From NCBI GenBank assembly GCA_946553025.1, contig CAMNRM010000009.1, forward strand, positions 1-64,000: DNA of 64,000 bases, read 5' to 3'. The position numbers and the translations under genes were made by a program. A model generated the notes under the pieces. The model was not told the DNA's origin. It made no database searches and saw nothing but the letters and a program-made list of their open reading frames with translations. Positions within the stretch are counted from its first letter, which is position 1. The number at the start of each line of letters is the position of its first letter. Positions 17,167 to 26,678 of this stretch are shown here, piece by piece. The DNA comes from an uncultured Clostridium sp. (GTDB taxonomy: Bacteria > Bacillota > Clostridia > Lachnospirales > Lachnospiraceae).

Positions 17167-18189
17167 ATGAAAACATCGTGGAAGAGCAGAGTGACAACCG
17201 AAAATATCTGTGCCGTTTTGCTGTTTATGTTCTTTTTTATCTATCCCATGGTGAAAAGCAGCTATGCGGTTTTAAATATGGCGAATTTCCTGATAACCGT
17301 TATTTTGACGTTAAGCCTTGGTCTGATTTGGGGCTATACCGGGATCTTCTCCTATGCCCAGGCAGCGTTTTACGGGATTGGCGGCTACACCTATGCCATT
17401 TTATGTAAAAATTTTCTCTCGCCTTCGCTCACACCGCTCTGGCTTTTGGGCGGTGTGCTGATGGGATTTTTAGTTGCTCTGCTGCTTGGCTATTTTATGT
17501 TTTACGGCGGGGTAAATGATGTCTTTGTTGCCCTGGTGACCATGTGCTTTACCCTGGTTTTAGAAACCTTTCTTGCCCAGACCGGCGGCTCGCAGTGGCG
17601 CATCGGCAGAGCGGAACTCGGCGGTTTTAACGGAATTAACGGGGTTTCGTCACTGACTTTCGGGGCGTTTCCCATGAAGGGGCTGGCCCTCTATATCCTG
17701 GTGCTTTTAACTGTACTTGTTATCTATATTTCCATGAGGATGATGGAAAAGAAAAACCTGGGCTACTGTCTTTTATCCATCCGTGAAAACCGTGTGCGGA
17801 GTGAGATGTTCGGCTATAATACTGCCTTTGTCCAGATGATGGTGTTTGCCGCAAGCGGAGCCATTGCGGGGTTATCCGGCGTTTTGTATACTTCCTGGGG
17901 CGGCTACATCGTTCCCACGGCGGTGGGGATGACTCAGGCAACCCTTCCGGTCGTTTTAGTTGCCGCAGGCGGAAGAAAAAATCCCACAGCCATTATGATA
18001 TTTACCATATTTTATCTGATGCTTTCACAGAAATTAGCGGCCAGCGGCAGCCAGTATTCGCTGGTGATTCTGGGCATGATACTGCTTTTGGTTGTTTTGT
18101 TTGTTCCCAAGGGAATCATCCATTCTCTGTTTGAAATCATCGATCAGAAGCTTATCTGCCCCCGGATGAATGGAGGAAAAGCCGAATGA
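17167..18189 (+). CDS. ABC transporter permease, LivM/UrtC family
   Basis: A 340-residue membrane protein with about ten hydrophobic segments. Characteristic segments are LSLGLIWGYTGIFSYAQAAFYGIGGY (split around residues 50-76), and the cytoplasmic loop RENRVRSEMFGYNTAFVQMM. It lies 6 bases after the first permease and its last 4 bases overlap the next ATPase gene (ATGA), indicating coupled translation. Confidence 0.92.
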   Translation: MKTSWKSRVTTENICAVLLFMFFFIYPMVKSSYAVLNMANFLITVILTLSLGLIWGYTGIFSYAQAAFYGIGGYTYAILCKNFLSPSLTPLWLLGGVLMGFLVALLLGYFMFYGGVNDVFVALVTMCFTLVLETFLAQTGGSQWRIGRAELGGFNGINGVSSLTFGAFPMKGLALYILVLLTVLVIYISMRMMEKKNLGYCLLSIRENRVRSEMFGYNTAFVQMMVFAASGAIAGLSGVLYTSWGGYIVPTAVGMTQATLPVVLVAAGGRKNPTAIMIFTIFYLMLSQKLAASGSQYSLVILGMILLLVVLFVPKGIIHSLFEIIDQKLICPRMNGGKAE

Positions 18190-18899
18190 GTTACCTAATT
18201 GAACTTCAGGATGCATGTAAATATTTTGGCGGCTTAAAAGCGGTTGACCATGTAAACCTGGCAGTAAAAGACGGTGATCTGCACTGCCTGATTGGGCCGA
18301 ACGGTGCCGGAAAAACCACAATTTTCAAGCTGATTATGGGTATATATGCGCCGACAAAGGGAAGGATGATCTTTAACGGAAAAGAGATAACAAAGCTTCC
18401 CACCTGGAAAAGGGTGCGGGAGGGAATCAGCATTAAAATGCAGGTTCCCGGTGTCTATCTGGATTTATCCCTCTACGACAACATTCGTATAGCCATACAG
18501 CGCTGTGAGAGCAGCAAAAACATGCCATCCGAGATTGAACGGCTGATTGAACTGGTCGGAATTAAGGAAATCGGCAACCCTCTGGTGCGCAATATGCCCC
18601 ACGGACAGCAGCAGTGGCTGGAAATTGCCATGGCGCTGGCCTCAAAGCCCAAACTTTTGCTGCTGGACGAACCGGCAGCCGGGCTTGGGCCGGAGGAAAC
18701 CGAGTTTACGGCAAAGATTGTAAAACGGATTAATGATCAGGGAACCACCATTATTTTTATTGATCATGATATGGATTTTGTGGCAAAGCTGGCCAAGAAA
18801 ACAACGGTTCTCCACTATGGAAAGGTTTTTGCCGAGGGAAGCTTTGAGGAAGTCCATAATAATCAGGATGTGATTAATATTTATCTTGGCAAGGTATAA
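18186..18899 (+). CDS. ABC transporter ATP-binding protein, LivG/UrtD family
   Basis: A 237-residue nucleotide-binding subunit: Walker A GPNGAGKTT (near residue 36), Q-loop region MQVPGVYLDLSL, signature-like MPHGQQQWLEIAMAL (a variant of LSGGQ), Walker B LLLLDEPAAGLGPEE and switch His in IFIDHDMDFV. The signature reads PHGQQ, which is a feature seen in the urea/amide UrtD branch. It starts within the stop of the permease gene. Confidence 0.93.
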   Translation: MSYLIELQDACKYFGGLKAVDHVNLAVKDGDLHCLIGPNGAGKTTIFKLIMGIYAPTKGRMIFNGKEITKLPTWKRVREGISIKMQVPGVYLDLSLYDNIRIAIQRCESSKNMPSEIERLIELVGIKEIGNPLVRNMPHGQQQWLEIAMALASKPKLLLLDEPAAGLGPEETEFTAKIVKRINDQGTTIIFIDHDMDFVAKLAKKTTVLHYGKVFAEGSFEEVHNNQDVINIYLGKV

Positions 18900-18950
18900 G
18901 CGCGTTGCTGTGAACAGCAGCATACATGCAGATGGAGGGATGGATAAGGC

Positions 18951-19649
18951 ATGTTAAACGTAGAACATATAAGTTCCGGCTACGGCAGGATTTCCATTAT
19001 ACGGGATATTTCTTTTGAACTGAAAAAAGGAGAAATCGTGTCCGTTATCGGAAGAAACGGGGTGGGAAAAAGTACCCTGATGAAGACACTTACCGGACTA
19101 ATCGAGAGCAAAAACGGGAAGATTATCTTTGACGGAAAAGATGTGACCGGTCTTAGCGCATCAGAAAGAGCGCAGCAGGGGATTGGCTATGTTCCTCAGG
19201 GGCACGGTGTATTTCCGTTTTTAAACGTAGAGGAAAACTTAAAAATCGGCGCTATGATTCATCGGGCAGAACGGGATAAAGACCTTGCGATTGCCTATGC
19301 ATATTTCCCGCGTCTTTATGAGCGGCGCACACAGAAGGCAGGAACGCTTTCCGGCGGTGAACAGGCCATGCTCTCCATAGCCAGGGCATTGATTGGAAGG
19401 CCGAAGCTGATGCTATTGGACGAGCCGTCCGAGGGAATCCAGCCAAATCTTGCACAGCAGATAGGAGAAATCGTTCACCAGTGCAGCAAGGACATGGGGA
19501 TTACTGTGCTCTTATGTGAGCAGCATATCGGCCTGATCCAGCAGGCGTCCGAACGCTGCTATGCCGTCGATAAAGGAACGATTGTGGGCCGTATACGCGG
19601 CGCTGAGGTGAAGGATTACCATAAGATTAAACAGTATCTGACGGTATAA
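18951..19649 (+). CDS. ABC transporter ATP-binding protein, LivF/UrtE family
   Basis: A 232-residue ATPase with Walker A GRNGVGKST, signature LSGGEQAMLSIARAL, Walker B LMLLDEPSEGIQP and switch region LLCEQHIGL. The DEPSEGIQPN sequence is typical of UrtE/LivF. A short palindromic GCTG-TGAA-CAGC stands just upstream (about 18906-18917) in the 51-base gap. It completes the importer together with the four genes before it. Confidence 0.93.
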   Translation: MLNVEHISSGYGRISIIRDISFELKKGEIVSVIGRNGVGKSTLMKTLTGLIESKNGKIIFDGKDVTGLSASERAQQGIGYVPQGHGVFPFLNVEENLKIGAMIHRAERDKDLAIAYAYFPRLYERRTQKAGTLSGGEQAMLSIARALIGRPKLMLLDEPSEGIQPNLAQQIGEIVHQCSKDMGITVLLCEQHIGLIQQASERCYAVDKGTIVGRIRGAEVKDYHKIKQYLTV

Positions 19650-19680
19650 AAAGAGCAGGTAGAAAAAGGAGGGCGGATTT

Positions 19681-20598
19681 GTGAAAATCATTAAGCAGCC
19701 GGGAAATTACAGTTATGCATTTAACCGCTATTTAGAACCTATAGCCTGTGTACATACAGGAGAAGAAGTTGAAATTTACACGGAAGATACCTTTAAAGGA
19801 AGGATTGCCAAGGAAGATGTGCTGCCGGAAACAGCACTGAAAAATGTGACTGAATTAAACCCGCAGACCGGCCCGATTTACATTGAAGGAGCCAAGCCGG
19901 GGGATTGTCTGGCTGTGCATATTTTGGAGATTACACCCACCCGTGACTGGGGAGTAAGCTGTATTCAAAAGCCCCTGGGGGGATTATCGCCGAATAAATA
20001 TACCCGTATGTTAAACCCGCCGCTGGAAGAAAAAACCTGGATTTATCACCGGGATGAAGAGGGAAATTATATCCGCGATGAACACCTTCGCTTTCCTTAT
20101 GAACCGTTTCTGGGAACCATTTCCACGGCTTCGGCGCTGGAGGTTATCTCTTCGCTTACCCCCTATGAACTTGGCGGAAATATGGACGTGCCCGATGTCT
20201 GCCCGGGCAATATTGTCTACCTTCCCGTGGAGGTGGAGGGCGGATATTTCTTTACCGGCGACGTACACGCCAAGCAGGGACAGGGAGAACTCTGCGGAAC
20301 AGCCATTGAGATTGCGGCAAAGGTTCGTCTGCGGTTTGAACTGATAAAGGGCAAGAAAATCTGCTGGCCGAGGATTGAAAGTCCCACGGAACTTATGGTG
20401 GTGGGAAGTGCAAAACCCATGGAAGATGCCGCACGCATTGCCTATGCAGAACTGATTGCATGGATGGGAGAGTATGGGTGGGATGCGATGGAAGCCTATG
20501 AAGCATTGTCCATTGACGGGAAATTGTATTGTGCAAATATGGTGGATACCGTATACTCTATGGTAGCAAAGGTTTCAAAAAAACTGGCGCAGCGATAG
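19681..20598 (+). CDS. Acetamidase/formamidase family amidohydrolase
   Basis: FmdA/AmdA-type enzymes hydrolyse formamide, acetamide and other short amides to ammonia and the acid. The 305-residue product shows ELNPQTGPIYIEGAKPGD, the CPGNIVYLPVEVEGG-like core, and FTGDVHAKQGQGELCGTAIE, all family landmarks. It starts at GTG 19681 behind AAAGGAGGGCGG. Position immediately after the importer genes, 31 bases from the last ATPase, indicates that its substrate is what the transporter brings in. The released ammonia would feed nitrogen assimilation. Confidence 0.92.
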   Translation: MKIIKQPGNYSYAFNRYLEPIACVHTGEEVEIYTEDTFKGRIAKEDVLPETALKNVTELNPQTGPIYIEGAKPGDCLAVHILEITPTRDWGVSCIQKPLGGLSPNKYTRMLNPPLEEKTWIYHRDEEGNYIRDEHLRFPYEPFLGTISTASALEVISSLTPYELGGNMDVPDVCPGNIVYLPVEVEGGYFFTGDVHAKQGQGELCGTAIEIAAKVRLRFELIKGKKICWPRIESPTELMVVGSAKPMEDAARIAYAELIAWMGEYGWDAMEAYEALSIDGKLYCANMVDTVYSMVAKVSKKLAQR

Positions 20599-20643
20599 CG
20601 GTACAGAATGGTTTTTTGACGGAAACGGCATGGTGGTGAAGAT

Positions 20644-21693
20644 ATGTATTCGATTTGCATTGTTGATGATCGGGAAATTTTTCGCAGGCAGTTTAAGCGG
20701 TTTGCGCTGTTTCGCAGCAATGAAGATTTTCAGGTAAAATATGAAGCCCGGAACGGGCAGGAGGCTCTGGAGATTTTGCGATCGACATCCGTAGATATGG
20801 TGATTACCGATATACGGATGCCGATTATGGACGGGCTGGAACTGCTGAAGACGGCCAAAGAGGAGAAATTATGTTCATGCATCGTTTTGCTCAGCGAATA
20901 TTCGGATTTTACTTATGCCAAGCAGGGAATTGTACTTGGGGCCTTTGATTATCTGGTCAAGCCCATCGATATGGGGATGCTGGGGGATCTGCTTGAACGG
21001 GCGAAAGAATATCTCCGCTCCCGTGCACAGGGCATTGCGCAGAGCAACAGCGAGATGAGGATTTTACCCGGACTGATCTTAAAAAATGACAGCTATGCCG
21101 AGGTGGTGGGAAAGCAGATTGCAGAGAGAATACTTTTATCGGAAACAGATGCCGACGGGCTTTATCTTCGGCTGAACGAGGTTCTGCACCAGCTTCGGGA
21201 AAAGGTCGAGCCGGATCTCTCATACATGGAAAAATACTGCTGTTTTGATGAACTGTTTCTGTTAAAACCAATCCAAAACGGTGAATCCTGGGTTGATGTG
21301 TTTGTGGAAAAGATTCGTGAGATAAGGATGAGTGTCAATAAATTTTTTGTCAGTACAAAGAATGAACTCATCCTTTCGGTGATTAATCTTATCGTGCGCA
21401 ATATCGAGGATAACCTTTCTCTGCAGAGTGTGGCAAGGCTTTTATTTGTGAATAAAGCCTATCTCAGCCATCTGTTTAAGCAGGAACTGGGGATTGGTTT
21501 TACGGATTATCTGGTCAGCGTTAAGATCGAACGTGCCAAATATTTGCTGGGATACAGCCAGATGAAAATCTATGAGATCAGCACACAGCTTGGCTATTCC
21601 GATACCGAATATTTCAGCCGTGTATTTAAGCAGATTACAGGAAAAAAACCTACGGAGTACAGGGAAATGTTTTTCGGAGGTGATGCAGGATGA
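20644..21693 (+). CDS. Response regulator with AraC-type DNA-binding domain
   Basis: A 349-residue two-component regulator. The N-terminal receiver domain has the acidic DDRE cluster near residue 9-12, phospho-acceptor D56 (TDIRMP) and the conserved Lys in YLVKPID. The C-terminus (about 250-345) is a double helix-turn-helix of AraC/YesN type (VARLLFVNKAYLSHLFKQELG and GYSDTEYFSRVFKQITGKKPTEYR). Its stop overlaps the start of the kinase gene by 4 bases. Placement after the amidase suggests that it controls the amide cluster. Confidence 0.93.
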   Translation: MYSICIVDDREIFRRQFKRFALFRSNEDFQVKYEARNGQEALEILRSTSVDMVITDIRMPIMDGLELLKTAKEEKLCSCIVLLSEYSDFTYAKQGIVLGAFDYLVKPIDMGMLGDLLERAKEYLRSRAQGIAQSNSEMRILPGLILKNDSYAEVVGKQIAERILLSETDADGLYLRLNEVLHQLREKVEPDLSYMEKYCCFDELFLLKPIQNGESWVDVFVEKIREIRMSVNKFFVSTKNELILSVINLIVRNIEDNLSLQSVARLLFVNKAYLSHLFKQELGIGFTDYLVSVKIERAKYLLGYSQMKIYEISTQLGYSDTEYFSRVFKQITGKKPTEYREMFFGGDAG

Positions 21694-23987
21694 AGGAGAA
21701 TGCAAAAGTACAGGGTAAAAAACTGTGGATTACGCTGTTTTTGAACGGACTTGTCCTGTATTTTTCCCGCTATCCTCTGGTTTTGGACAGTATTTACCGG
21801 ACGACATTTCCCTGGTATTATCTCTTTCCTATGCTGCTTGCTTTTGCATGGGGAAAGCAGTATGCCCTGCTGTCTTTTGCGGGAGGGTTTTGGTTTCTGC
21901 CTTTTTTGGAGCACCCGGAGTATGGCCTGGCGAATGTAAGCTATTGTTTTCTGCATTTTCTTCTTCTCTGGATCTGTGCTTATCTGGGGGAACGTGAATG
22001 TAAGGATTATGAATACTATCTTTTGTTCAGTTTATTTGCTGTTTTTTACTATATTTTTATCGATCTGGCAAGACGGCTGATTCTGGATACGGGGATTGTC
22101 TATGTCAATCTGGTAAGATTTGCCTCCCCGATGATCAGCCGTATCTGTGCGATTACAACGGTGATGGGAATTATGGGACTGGCGGCTATGGTACGGGTTG
22201 TGGTGAAGCTTCCGCCGATCCGAAAAATGCTTTCGTTAAAACCCCTTCCCTATGCGCAGAAGAATACCTATACTTTTTTTGCCGTAATTATGGTTATGGC
22301 TGCCTTTTTTCTTGTGGACGGTTTATTTGAATCGTTTTATTTTCAGTCCCGGGGAATGCATACCTTTTGGATTTACAGCAGTTTTGGGGATATGGCAAAA
22401 TTTCCGCTGGTCTTTCTGCTGATTTTTGCCATCGGTGACGCATTGATTAGCATTACCATGATTACCTTAAAATCGCACGATAAGCTGATGCGAAGCGAGG
22501 AGCGCTACCGGGTGATCTTTCAAAATATGACCGATGCTTATTTTGAGGTTGACCGGGAAGGAAAGATTTTAAATGTAAACCCGGCGGCAGAGTCTATGGG
22601 ATTTTTGGCGCAGCAGCTTAAGGACAAGAAGATTGCGGAACTTGTTGACGATAAGATAAAGGCAAAAGAACTGATTGAAACCCTGTTTCAGGACGAACAT
22701 ATTGAAAATATCGAGATGCAGACCGTACTTCCAAGTCAGGTGGACAGCAACCTTCTGATCTCCGGTGTTGTTGTCAATATCGATCACCATGATGTGGCAA
22801 CGCTGATTGTGAGGAATATTACCGAATATAAAAAGAATGAGGAACAGCGGTGGGAACTTTCGGCGATTTTAAATGCTATCTTTGAGAGCAATAAGGACTT
22901 TATCTGGACGGTGGATGCAAAATCATTTTCCATTAGTTCATTTAACCAGGCATTCGGGCGCTATGTGCAGAAAGGGTTTGGAAAAGAGATAAAAAACGGC
23001 TGCCGGATGACGGATATTTTTCCAAAAGACGACGGGAATCAGTTTATTCGCTATTACCGGCAGGTTTTGGAACAGGGTGATCTTTCGGCAGAATATATTA
23101 CCCCGGACGGTATGATTTTGGATATGAATTTTTATCCGGTGAAGCTGGACGGACAGATTACCAGCATTGTCGTCTTTTCTAAAGATATGACGGCCAGGAA
23201 GAGGGCAGAGAAGAAAATTGAAGAATTAAATGCCGGTTTGGAACAGACCGTTGCGGATCGGACACAGTCCTTAAAAAAGGCGTATCAGGATCTGGAATCC
23301 TTTAGTTTTACCATGATTCATGAACTGAAAACCCCTATCCGGGAGATCCATGCCTACCTGGAAGTTATTCAGGAGGATAATTTTTCCATTTTAATCGAAC
23401 AGTCCAGGGAAGATATCGCCTCCGCGCAGAGGGTCTGCCTGAATACCCTGGATATGATTGAAAAAATGATGCTTTACACCAAGGCCGGATTTATGATGCT
23501 GGATATTGAAAAAATCGAAATGGAAGGGCTGGTAAAGGACTGCTTTGAGGAAATCTGCCAGGCAAACGCAAACGTCCACATGCACCTGACCATGACAGCC
23601 CTGCCCTATCTGTATGTGGATAAGTTTTTGCTTCGTGTTGCCATAGCCAATGTATTGTCCAATTCCATGAAATTTTCCAGGGAAAAGGAGGTTATCGAAC
23701 TGGAAGTGGGGTGCAGCGAAACCAAGGAATATTTTATCTATTACTTTAAGGACAATGGCATGGGATTTTCCATGAAAAAAGGGAAGGATTTATTTGAACT
23801 TTTTCAGCGGGCGCATAACAGCGGTGAATACGAAGGAAACGGCATCGGCCTGGCCCTGGTCAACCGGATTGTGGAAAGACATGGAGGGGCCGTGGATATT
23901 CAGGGGAAGGCAGGAGAGGGCTGCACCGTGTATTTTCTGTTTCCCAAGGCGCTGCAGATTGTGGAGAAGATTGGGAAGATGGAGTAA
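21690..23987 (+). CDS. Membrane sensor histidine kinase with two PAS domains
   Basis: A 765-residue kinase partner of the upstream regulator. The first 250 residues contain about six to seven hydrophobic segments. Two PAS-like domains follow (about 272-390 and 392-510), then a coiled linker and the phosphorylatable H544 in MIHELKTPIREI. The ATPase domain has the N box NVLSNSMKFS, DNGMGFS and GNGIGLALVNRIVERHGG. The gene is co-translated with the regulator (ATGA overlap). The multi-helix sensor suggests that the signal is perceived in or at the membrane. Confidence 0.93.
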   Translation: MKENAKVQGKKLWITLFLNGLVLYFSRYPLVLDSIYRTTFPWYYLFPMLLAFAWGKQYALLSFAGGFWFLPFLEHPEYGLANVSYCFLHFLLLWICAYLGERECKDYEYYLLFSLFAVFYYIFIDLARRLILDTGIVYVNLVRFASPMISRICAITTVMGIMGLAAMVRVVVKLPPIRKMLSLKPLPYAQKNTYTFFAVIMVMAAFFLVDGLFESFYFQSRGMHTFWIYSSFGDMAKFPLVFLLIFAIGDALISITMITLKSHDKLMRSEERYRVIFQNMTDAYFEVDREGKILNVNPAAESMGFLAQQLKDKKIAELVDDKIKAKELIETLFQDEHIENIEMQTVLPSQVDSNLLISGVVVNIDHHDVATLIVRNITEYKKNEEQRWELSAILNAIFESNKDFIWTVDAKSFSISSFNQAFGRYVQKGFGKEIKNGCRMTDIFPKDDGNQFIRYYRQVLEQGDLSAEYITPDGMILDMNFYPVKLDGQITSIVVFSKDMTARKRAEKKIEELNAGLEQTVADRTQSLKKAYQDLESFSFTMIHELKTPIREIHAYLEVIQEDNFSILIEQSREDIASAQRVCLNTLDMIEKMMLYTKAGFMMLDIEKIEMEGLVKDCFEEICQANANVHMHLTMTALPYLYVDKFLLRVAIANVLSNSMKFSREKEVIELEVGCSETKEYFIYYFKDNGMGFSMKKGKDLFELFQRAHNSGEYEGNGIGLALVNRIVERHGGAVDIQGKAGEGCTVYFLFPKALQIVEKIGKME

Positions 23988-24046
23988 TCCTGTCGGGATT
24001 TTACAGCAGAGATAGAACTATCGAAGTGAGGATGAATAAAACGAAT

Positions 24047-24090
24047 GGACTGCCGGAAGAGAAAGATTATTTTTTTCCAGCAGTCCTTAG
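24047..24090. terminator. Hairpin between converging kinase and ATPase genes
   Basis: GGACTGC (24047-24053) pairs with GCAGTCC (24080-24086), extended by GGAA/TTCC. The loop is T-rich. It sits between the stop codons of the genes on either side; the downstream T run is better on the minus strand, so it most likely ends the minus-strand gene. Confidence 0.5.
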
Positions 24091-24104
24091 GTTGGAATGT
24101 ATGA

Positions 24105-25676
24105 TTAACATTCAATGATTACTTCATATAATTCATGGGATTGATAGATAAATGCTTTATTTGCCTGCGGTTGTTTTCTGTTTCGGCAAAAGCTGATTAA
24201 GTATCCCTTGTATATTTCCCTGGCATCAAGATATTGAATGAGCTGATCGTACCCCTTTTTTTCGTAAGCTTGTCCATGCCATAGCTTTAATTCAATGATA
24301 AATTCTTCTGTACCGTAAAACACCAGAATATCCATCCGTTTGTTCTGCCGGGTCTGCGGCTCTACGACATAATGTCCGGTTCCATTAATGATTGGTCGTA
24401 AAAAGCTTAAGAATAAAAGCCGTCCCTGGTGCTCAAGAAAGTCACCGTCCTCTTTCCGGTATTCTGATTTCATAAAAGCAGCAAAGCGGGTAAGGACTTT
24501 TTCCATGTCCAGCAGACCATGATGGATGTATTGGGATTTTTCAATATAATCCGAGTTTTCTAATGCAGCCGTTGCACGTACAGAAGTAAAATAGTTTAAG
24601 ATTAATGTTTCAAAAATAACATTAGAAATCACGGTTTTTCCGTCTTTTTCCGCCAGTATTCCAAACATTGTTCCCATATTGAACGTTGGATTAGTGATTT
24701 CATAGAAAATGGTTGCTCCATGAAGAAGAATCTGTTCCGCAAGCCTGGAAAAATCCTGGTGGTTGCGGATGTTTTTAATAACGTCTTCAAAGAGGGCGTT
24801 GTTTTCTTTTAGAAGTTGATGTACGGCGGTATGAATGTTTTGTACTGTCCAGCCCTGTAATGTTTCATCTAAGATTTTGCAAAGACAGCTTACCAGATAG
24901 GGATAGCCTCCTGTATAAAAATATAATTCTTCTGCAATCTGTGGTTGGTTCATTCCGGTATGGTGCTCGTCTTCATAATCATTTAACATGGTCAGAATGT
25001 CGTTCGGAGAAAAACGCATATCTATCGGAAATGGAACAGCGATATTCCAGGGGCTGTTGTAGCGGTGCATTTCTTCCGGGCGGATTTTCTGCCTTAGATT
25101 TTTGATATCGTAAACTCCGGCCAGGATAACCGAATGGAAAGTCGCTGTTTCCTCACGAGTCATATAATATTCGCGGAGCTGCCCTAAAAAATCCAGAAAT
25201 ACCTGATTATTGGACGCCTGATCAACTTCATCGACCATTAACACGATAGGTTTTTGTGCTGTACCACAAATTTCACTAAGTCCTTCAAATAATTCCGTTA
25301 AATCGAAGGCTATACGCTCGTCTTTCTGCATAGCTTCCAGATTATCCAGAGATTTTTGGGATAATTGGTTTTTCAGGGCTTCGTCCTTTGCTTTCTTTAT
25401 AAAATTCCGCGCAAAGGTTTGTGCAAATATGGCTTCATCACGAAATTTTGCCGTACTCATTTTCTGGAAACTCATGGAAATGGTGATGTAGTCTGGATGA
25501 AGGTATTCTTTTAATGCACGAAGAAAGGTGGTTTTTCCGTATTGTCTGGCGCGATTGAAGACGAAATAATCACCATGATCGATCAGGTTTTTGATTTGTG
25601 ACAGGCGGCTGTTTAGATCGACCATGTAGTGTTTGTCGGGATAGCAGAGGCCGTTGGTGTTGAATTTTTTTTGCAT
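24105..25676 (-). CDS. AAA-like ATPase with C-terminal PD-(D/E)XK-like domain
   Basis: A 523-residue protein of the abundant anaerobe ATPase/nuclease-like family. The start MQKKFNTNG at 25676 is chosen because AAAGGATT lies just upstream; a TTG at 25697 is the alternative. P-loop variant ARQYGKTTFL (GKT at 47-49), Walker B-like PIVLMVDEVDQAS and a sensor region follow. The C-terminal 100 residues carry KRMDILVFYGTEEFIIELKLWHG (split, D...E-x-K) of the PD-(D/E)XK superfamily. Function is not established; such genes occur in multiple copies in gut Clostridia and Bacteroidetes. A 93-residue gene lies 17 bases upstream in the same direction and probably forms an operon with it. Confidence 0.85.
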   Translation of the reverse strand: MQKKFNTNGLCYPDKHYMVDLNSRLSQIKNLIDHGDYFVFNRARQYGKTTFLRALKEYLHPDYITISMSFQKMSTAKFRDEAIFAQTFARNFIKKAKDEALKNQLSQKSLDNLEAMQKDERIAFDLTELFEGLSEICGTAQKPIVLMVDEVDQASNNQVFLDFLGQLREYYMTREETATFHSVILAGVYDIKNLRQKIRPEEMHRYNSPWNIAVPFPIDMRFSPNDILTMLNDYEDEHHTGMNQPQIAEELYFYTGGYPYLVSCLCKILDETLQGWTVQNIHTAVHQLLKENNALFEDVIKNIRNHQDFSRLAEQILLHGATIFYEITNPTFNMGTMFGILAEKDGKTVISNVIFETLILNYFTSVRATAALENSDYIEKSQYIHHGLLDMEKVLTRFAAFMKSEYRKEDGDFLEHQGRLLFLSFLRPIINGTGHYVVEPQTRQNKRMDILVFYGTEEFIIELKLWHGQAYEKKGYDQLIQYLDAREIYKGYLISFCRNRKQPQANKAFIYQSHELYEVIIEC

Positions 25677-25693
25677 TTTTGAATCCTTTCGGG

Positions 25694-25975
25694 TCAAAAT
25701 TGATAATGGAAATTTTTTCCGATCCGGGTTTGTAAAACCCCCACACGATCCCTTGCGAGGTCACCACAGGCTGCAGCGACGAGCTGTTTTAACGTCCAGT
25801 GACGAGGGCAGCGAGGGGCGAGAATGGGAGATACAACAGGATTCAAATTGTCGAAAATCTCATCAACCGAATGCCACCCTGGAACCGCTCTGAGATATCC
25901 ATAAATAAAAGCTTTGACAGGGATTAAAAGAGATGAGTTGTTCAAAAAGTAAGCAGGACCGCTTTTGGTAAACAT
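25694..25975 (-). CDS. Small protein of unknown function preceding the ATPase gene
   Basis: A 93-residue frame with a strong promoter (26008-26036) and AAGGAGG 7 bases before its ATG, so translation is likely. The N-terminal half (FTKSGPAYFLNNSSLLIP, AFIYGYLRAVPGWHSVDEIF) looks globular; the second half is Arg/Cys/Pro-rich and low in similarity to anything I know. The TGA lies 17 bases before the ATG of the ATPase gene, an operon arrangement. It may be a genuine partner, a leader, or part of an eroded element; I cannot tell. Confidence 0.5.
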   Translation of the reverse strand: MFTKSGPAYFLNNSSLLIPVKAFIYGYLRAVPGWHSVDEIFDNLNPVVSPILAPRCPRHWTLKQLVAAACGDLARDRVGVLQTRIGKNFHYQF

Positions 25976-26007
25976 TTGAAAACCTCCTTATAAAAGTTGT
26001 ATCGTAC

Positions 26008-26036
26008 AGTTTAGCACAAAAAAATTAATTTGTCAA
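26008..26036 (-). promoter_or_regulatory. Consensus promoter for the small gene and ATPase
   Basis: Read on the minus strand, TTGACA (26036-26031), 17 bases, TAAACT (26013-26008). The ribosome binding site AAGGAGG and ATG 25975 follow within 35 bases. Confidence 0.75.
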
Positions 26037-26078
26037 TACCATGTTGTGTACCCTTTATGGGTTGCATTTTGATTAGAT

Positions 26079-26600
26079 TTAAAAATATCCCGTTAAAATT
26101 TCCTTAATTGCCAATATTGCATGTTCTCTTCGATGCGCATCTTCTTTCGTCTTAGTAGCCTCCCCATAAAGAAGATCTACCATTAGCTTTAAAGCTGCTG
26201 AATCGGAAAGCATGGAAGCTGTTTCTATGATTTCACTCTTATCTCGTACAATTTCACTTTTAAACAGTCCATGATTATAAACTGCTTCATCAAAAAGACT
26301 TTTCTCTTCATGAATTTTTCGACGCTCATCTACTCGTAACAATTCACGGCTGAATCCAGCCAGACTTTTAGAAACCATCTCCAATTTTGAGGAAGATGAG
26401 AGTTGGACAAGTAAATATTCTGGTTGTATTTCTAAAATTTTGAGCCGTTTTTTTCTTTTTTGGAAATTTTCTGTTTGATTTACATACTTTTGTGCATGTT
26501 CAAAAACAGGAATTCCATTCACTTTCTCTTTTGCAATTGCAGTAAAATCAACATTTCCTTTTCGGTTAGCCGGGGTTAATTTTAAAAAATATTCTTCCAT
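26079..26600 (-). CDS. Uncharacterised 173-residue protein divergent from hicA
   Basis: A 173-residue, soluble, mixed-charge protein with AAAGGAG upstream of its ATG. No signal peptide, membrane segment or known motif. The central part contains a predicted helix pair (KSLAGFSRELLRVDERRKIHEEKS). It is transcribed away from hicA across a 128-base intergenic region that contains the hicA promoter and its palindrome, so the two could share control. Function unknown; a toxin-antitoxin-associated accessory role is only a guess. Confidence 0.65.
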   Translation of the reverse strand: MEEYFLKLTPANRKGNVDFTAIAKEKVNGIPVFEHAQKYVNQTENFQKRKKRLKILEIQPEYLLVQLSSSSKLEMVSKSLAGFSRELLRVDERRKIHEEKSLFDEAVYNHGLFKSEIVRDKSEIIETASMLSDSAALKLMVDLLYGEATKTKEDAHRREHAILAIKEILTGYF

Positions 26601-26678
26601 GTGTTTTTCTCCTTTATTTGGTATAATGTTTTAAACTTATAAATATTTTTCTGGCATATAAAATACTTTAATTTTTTC

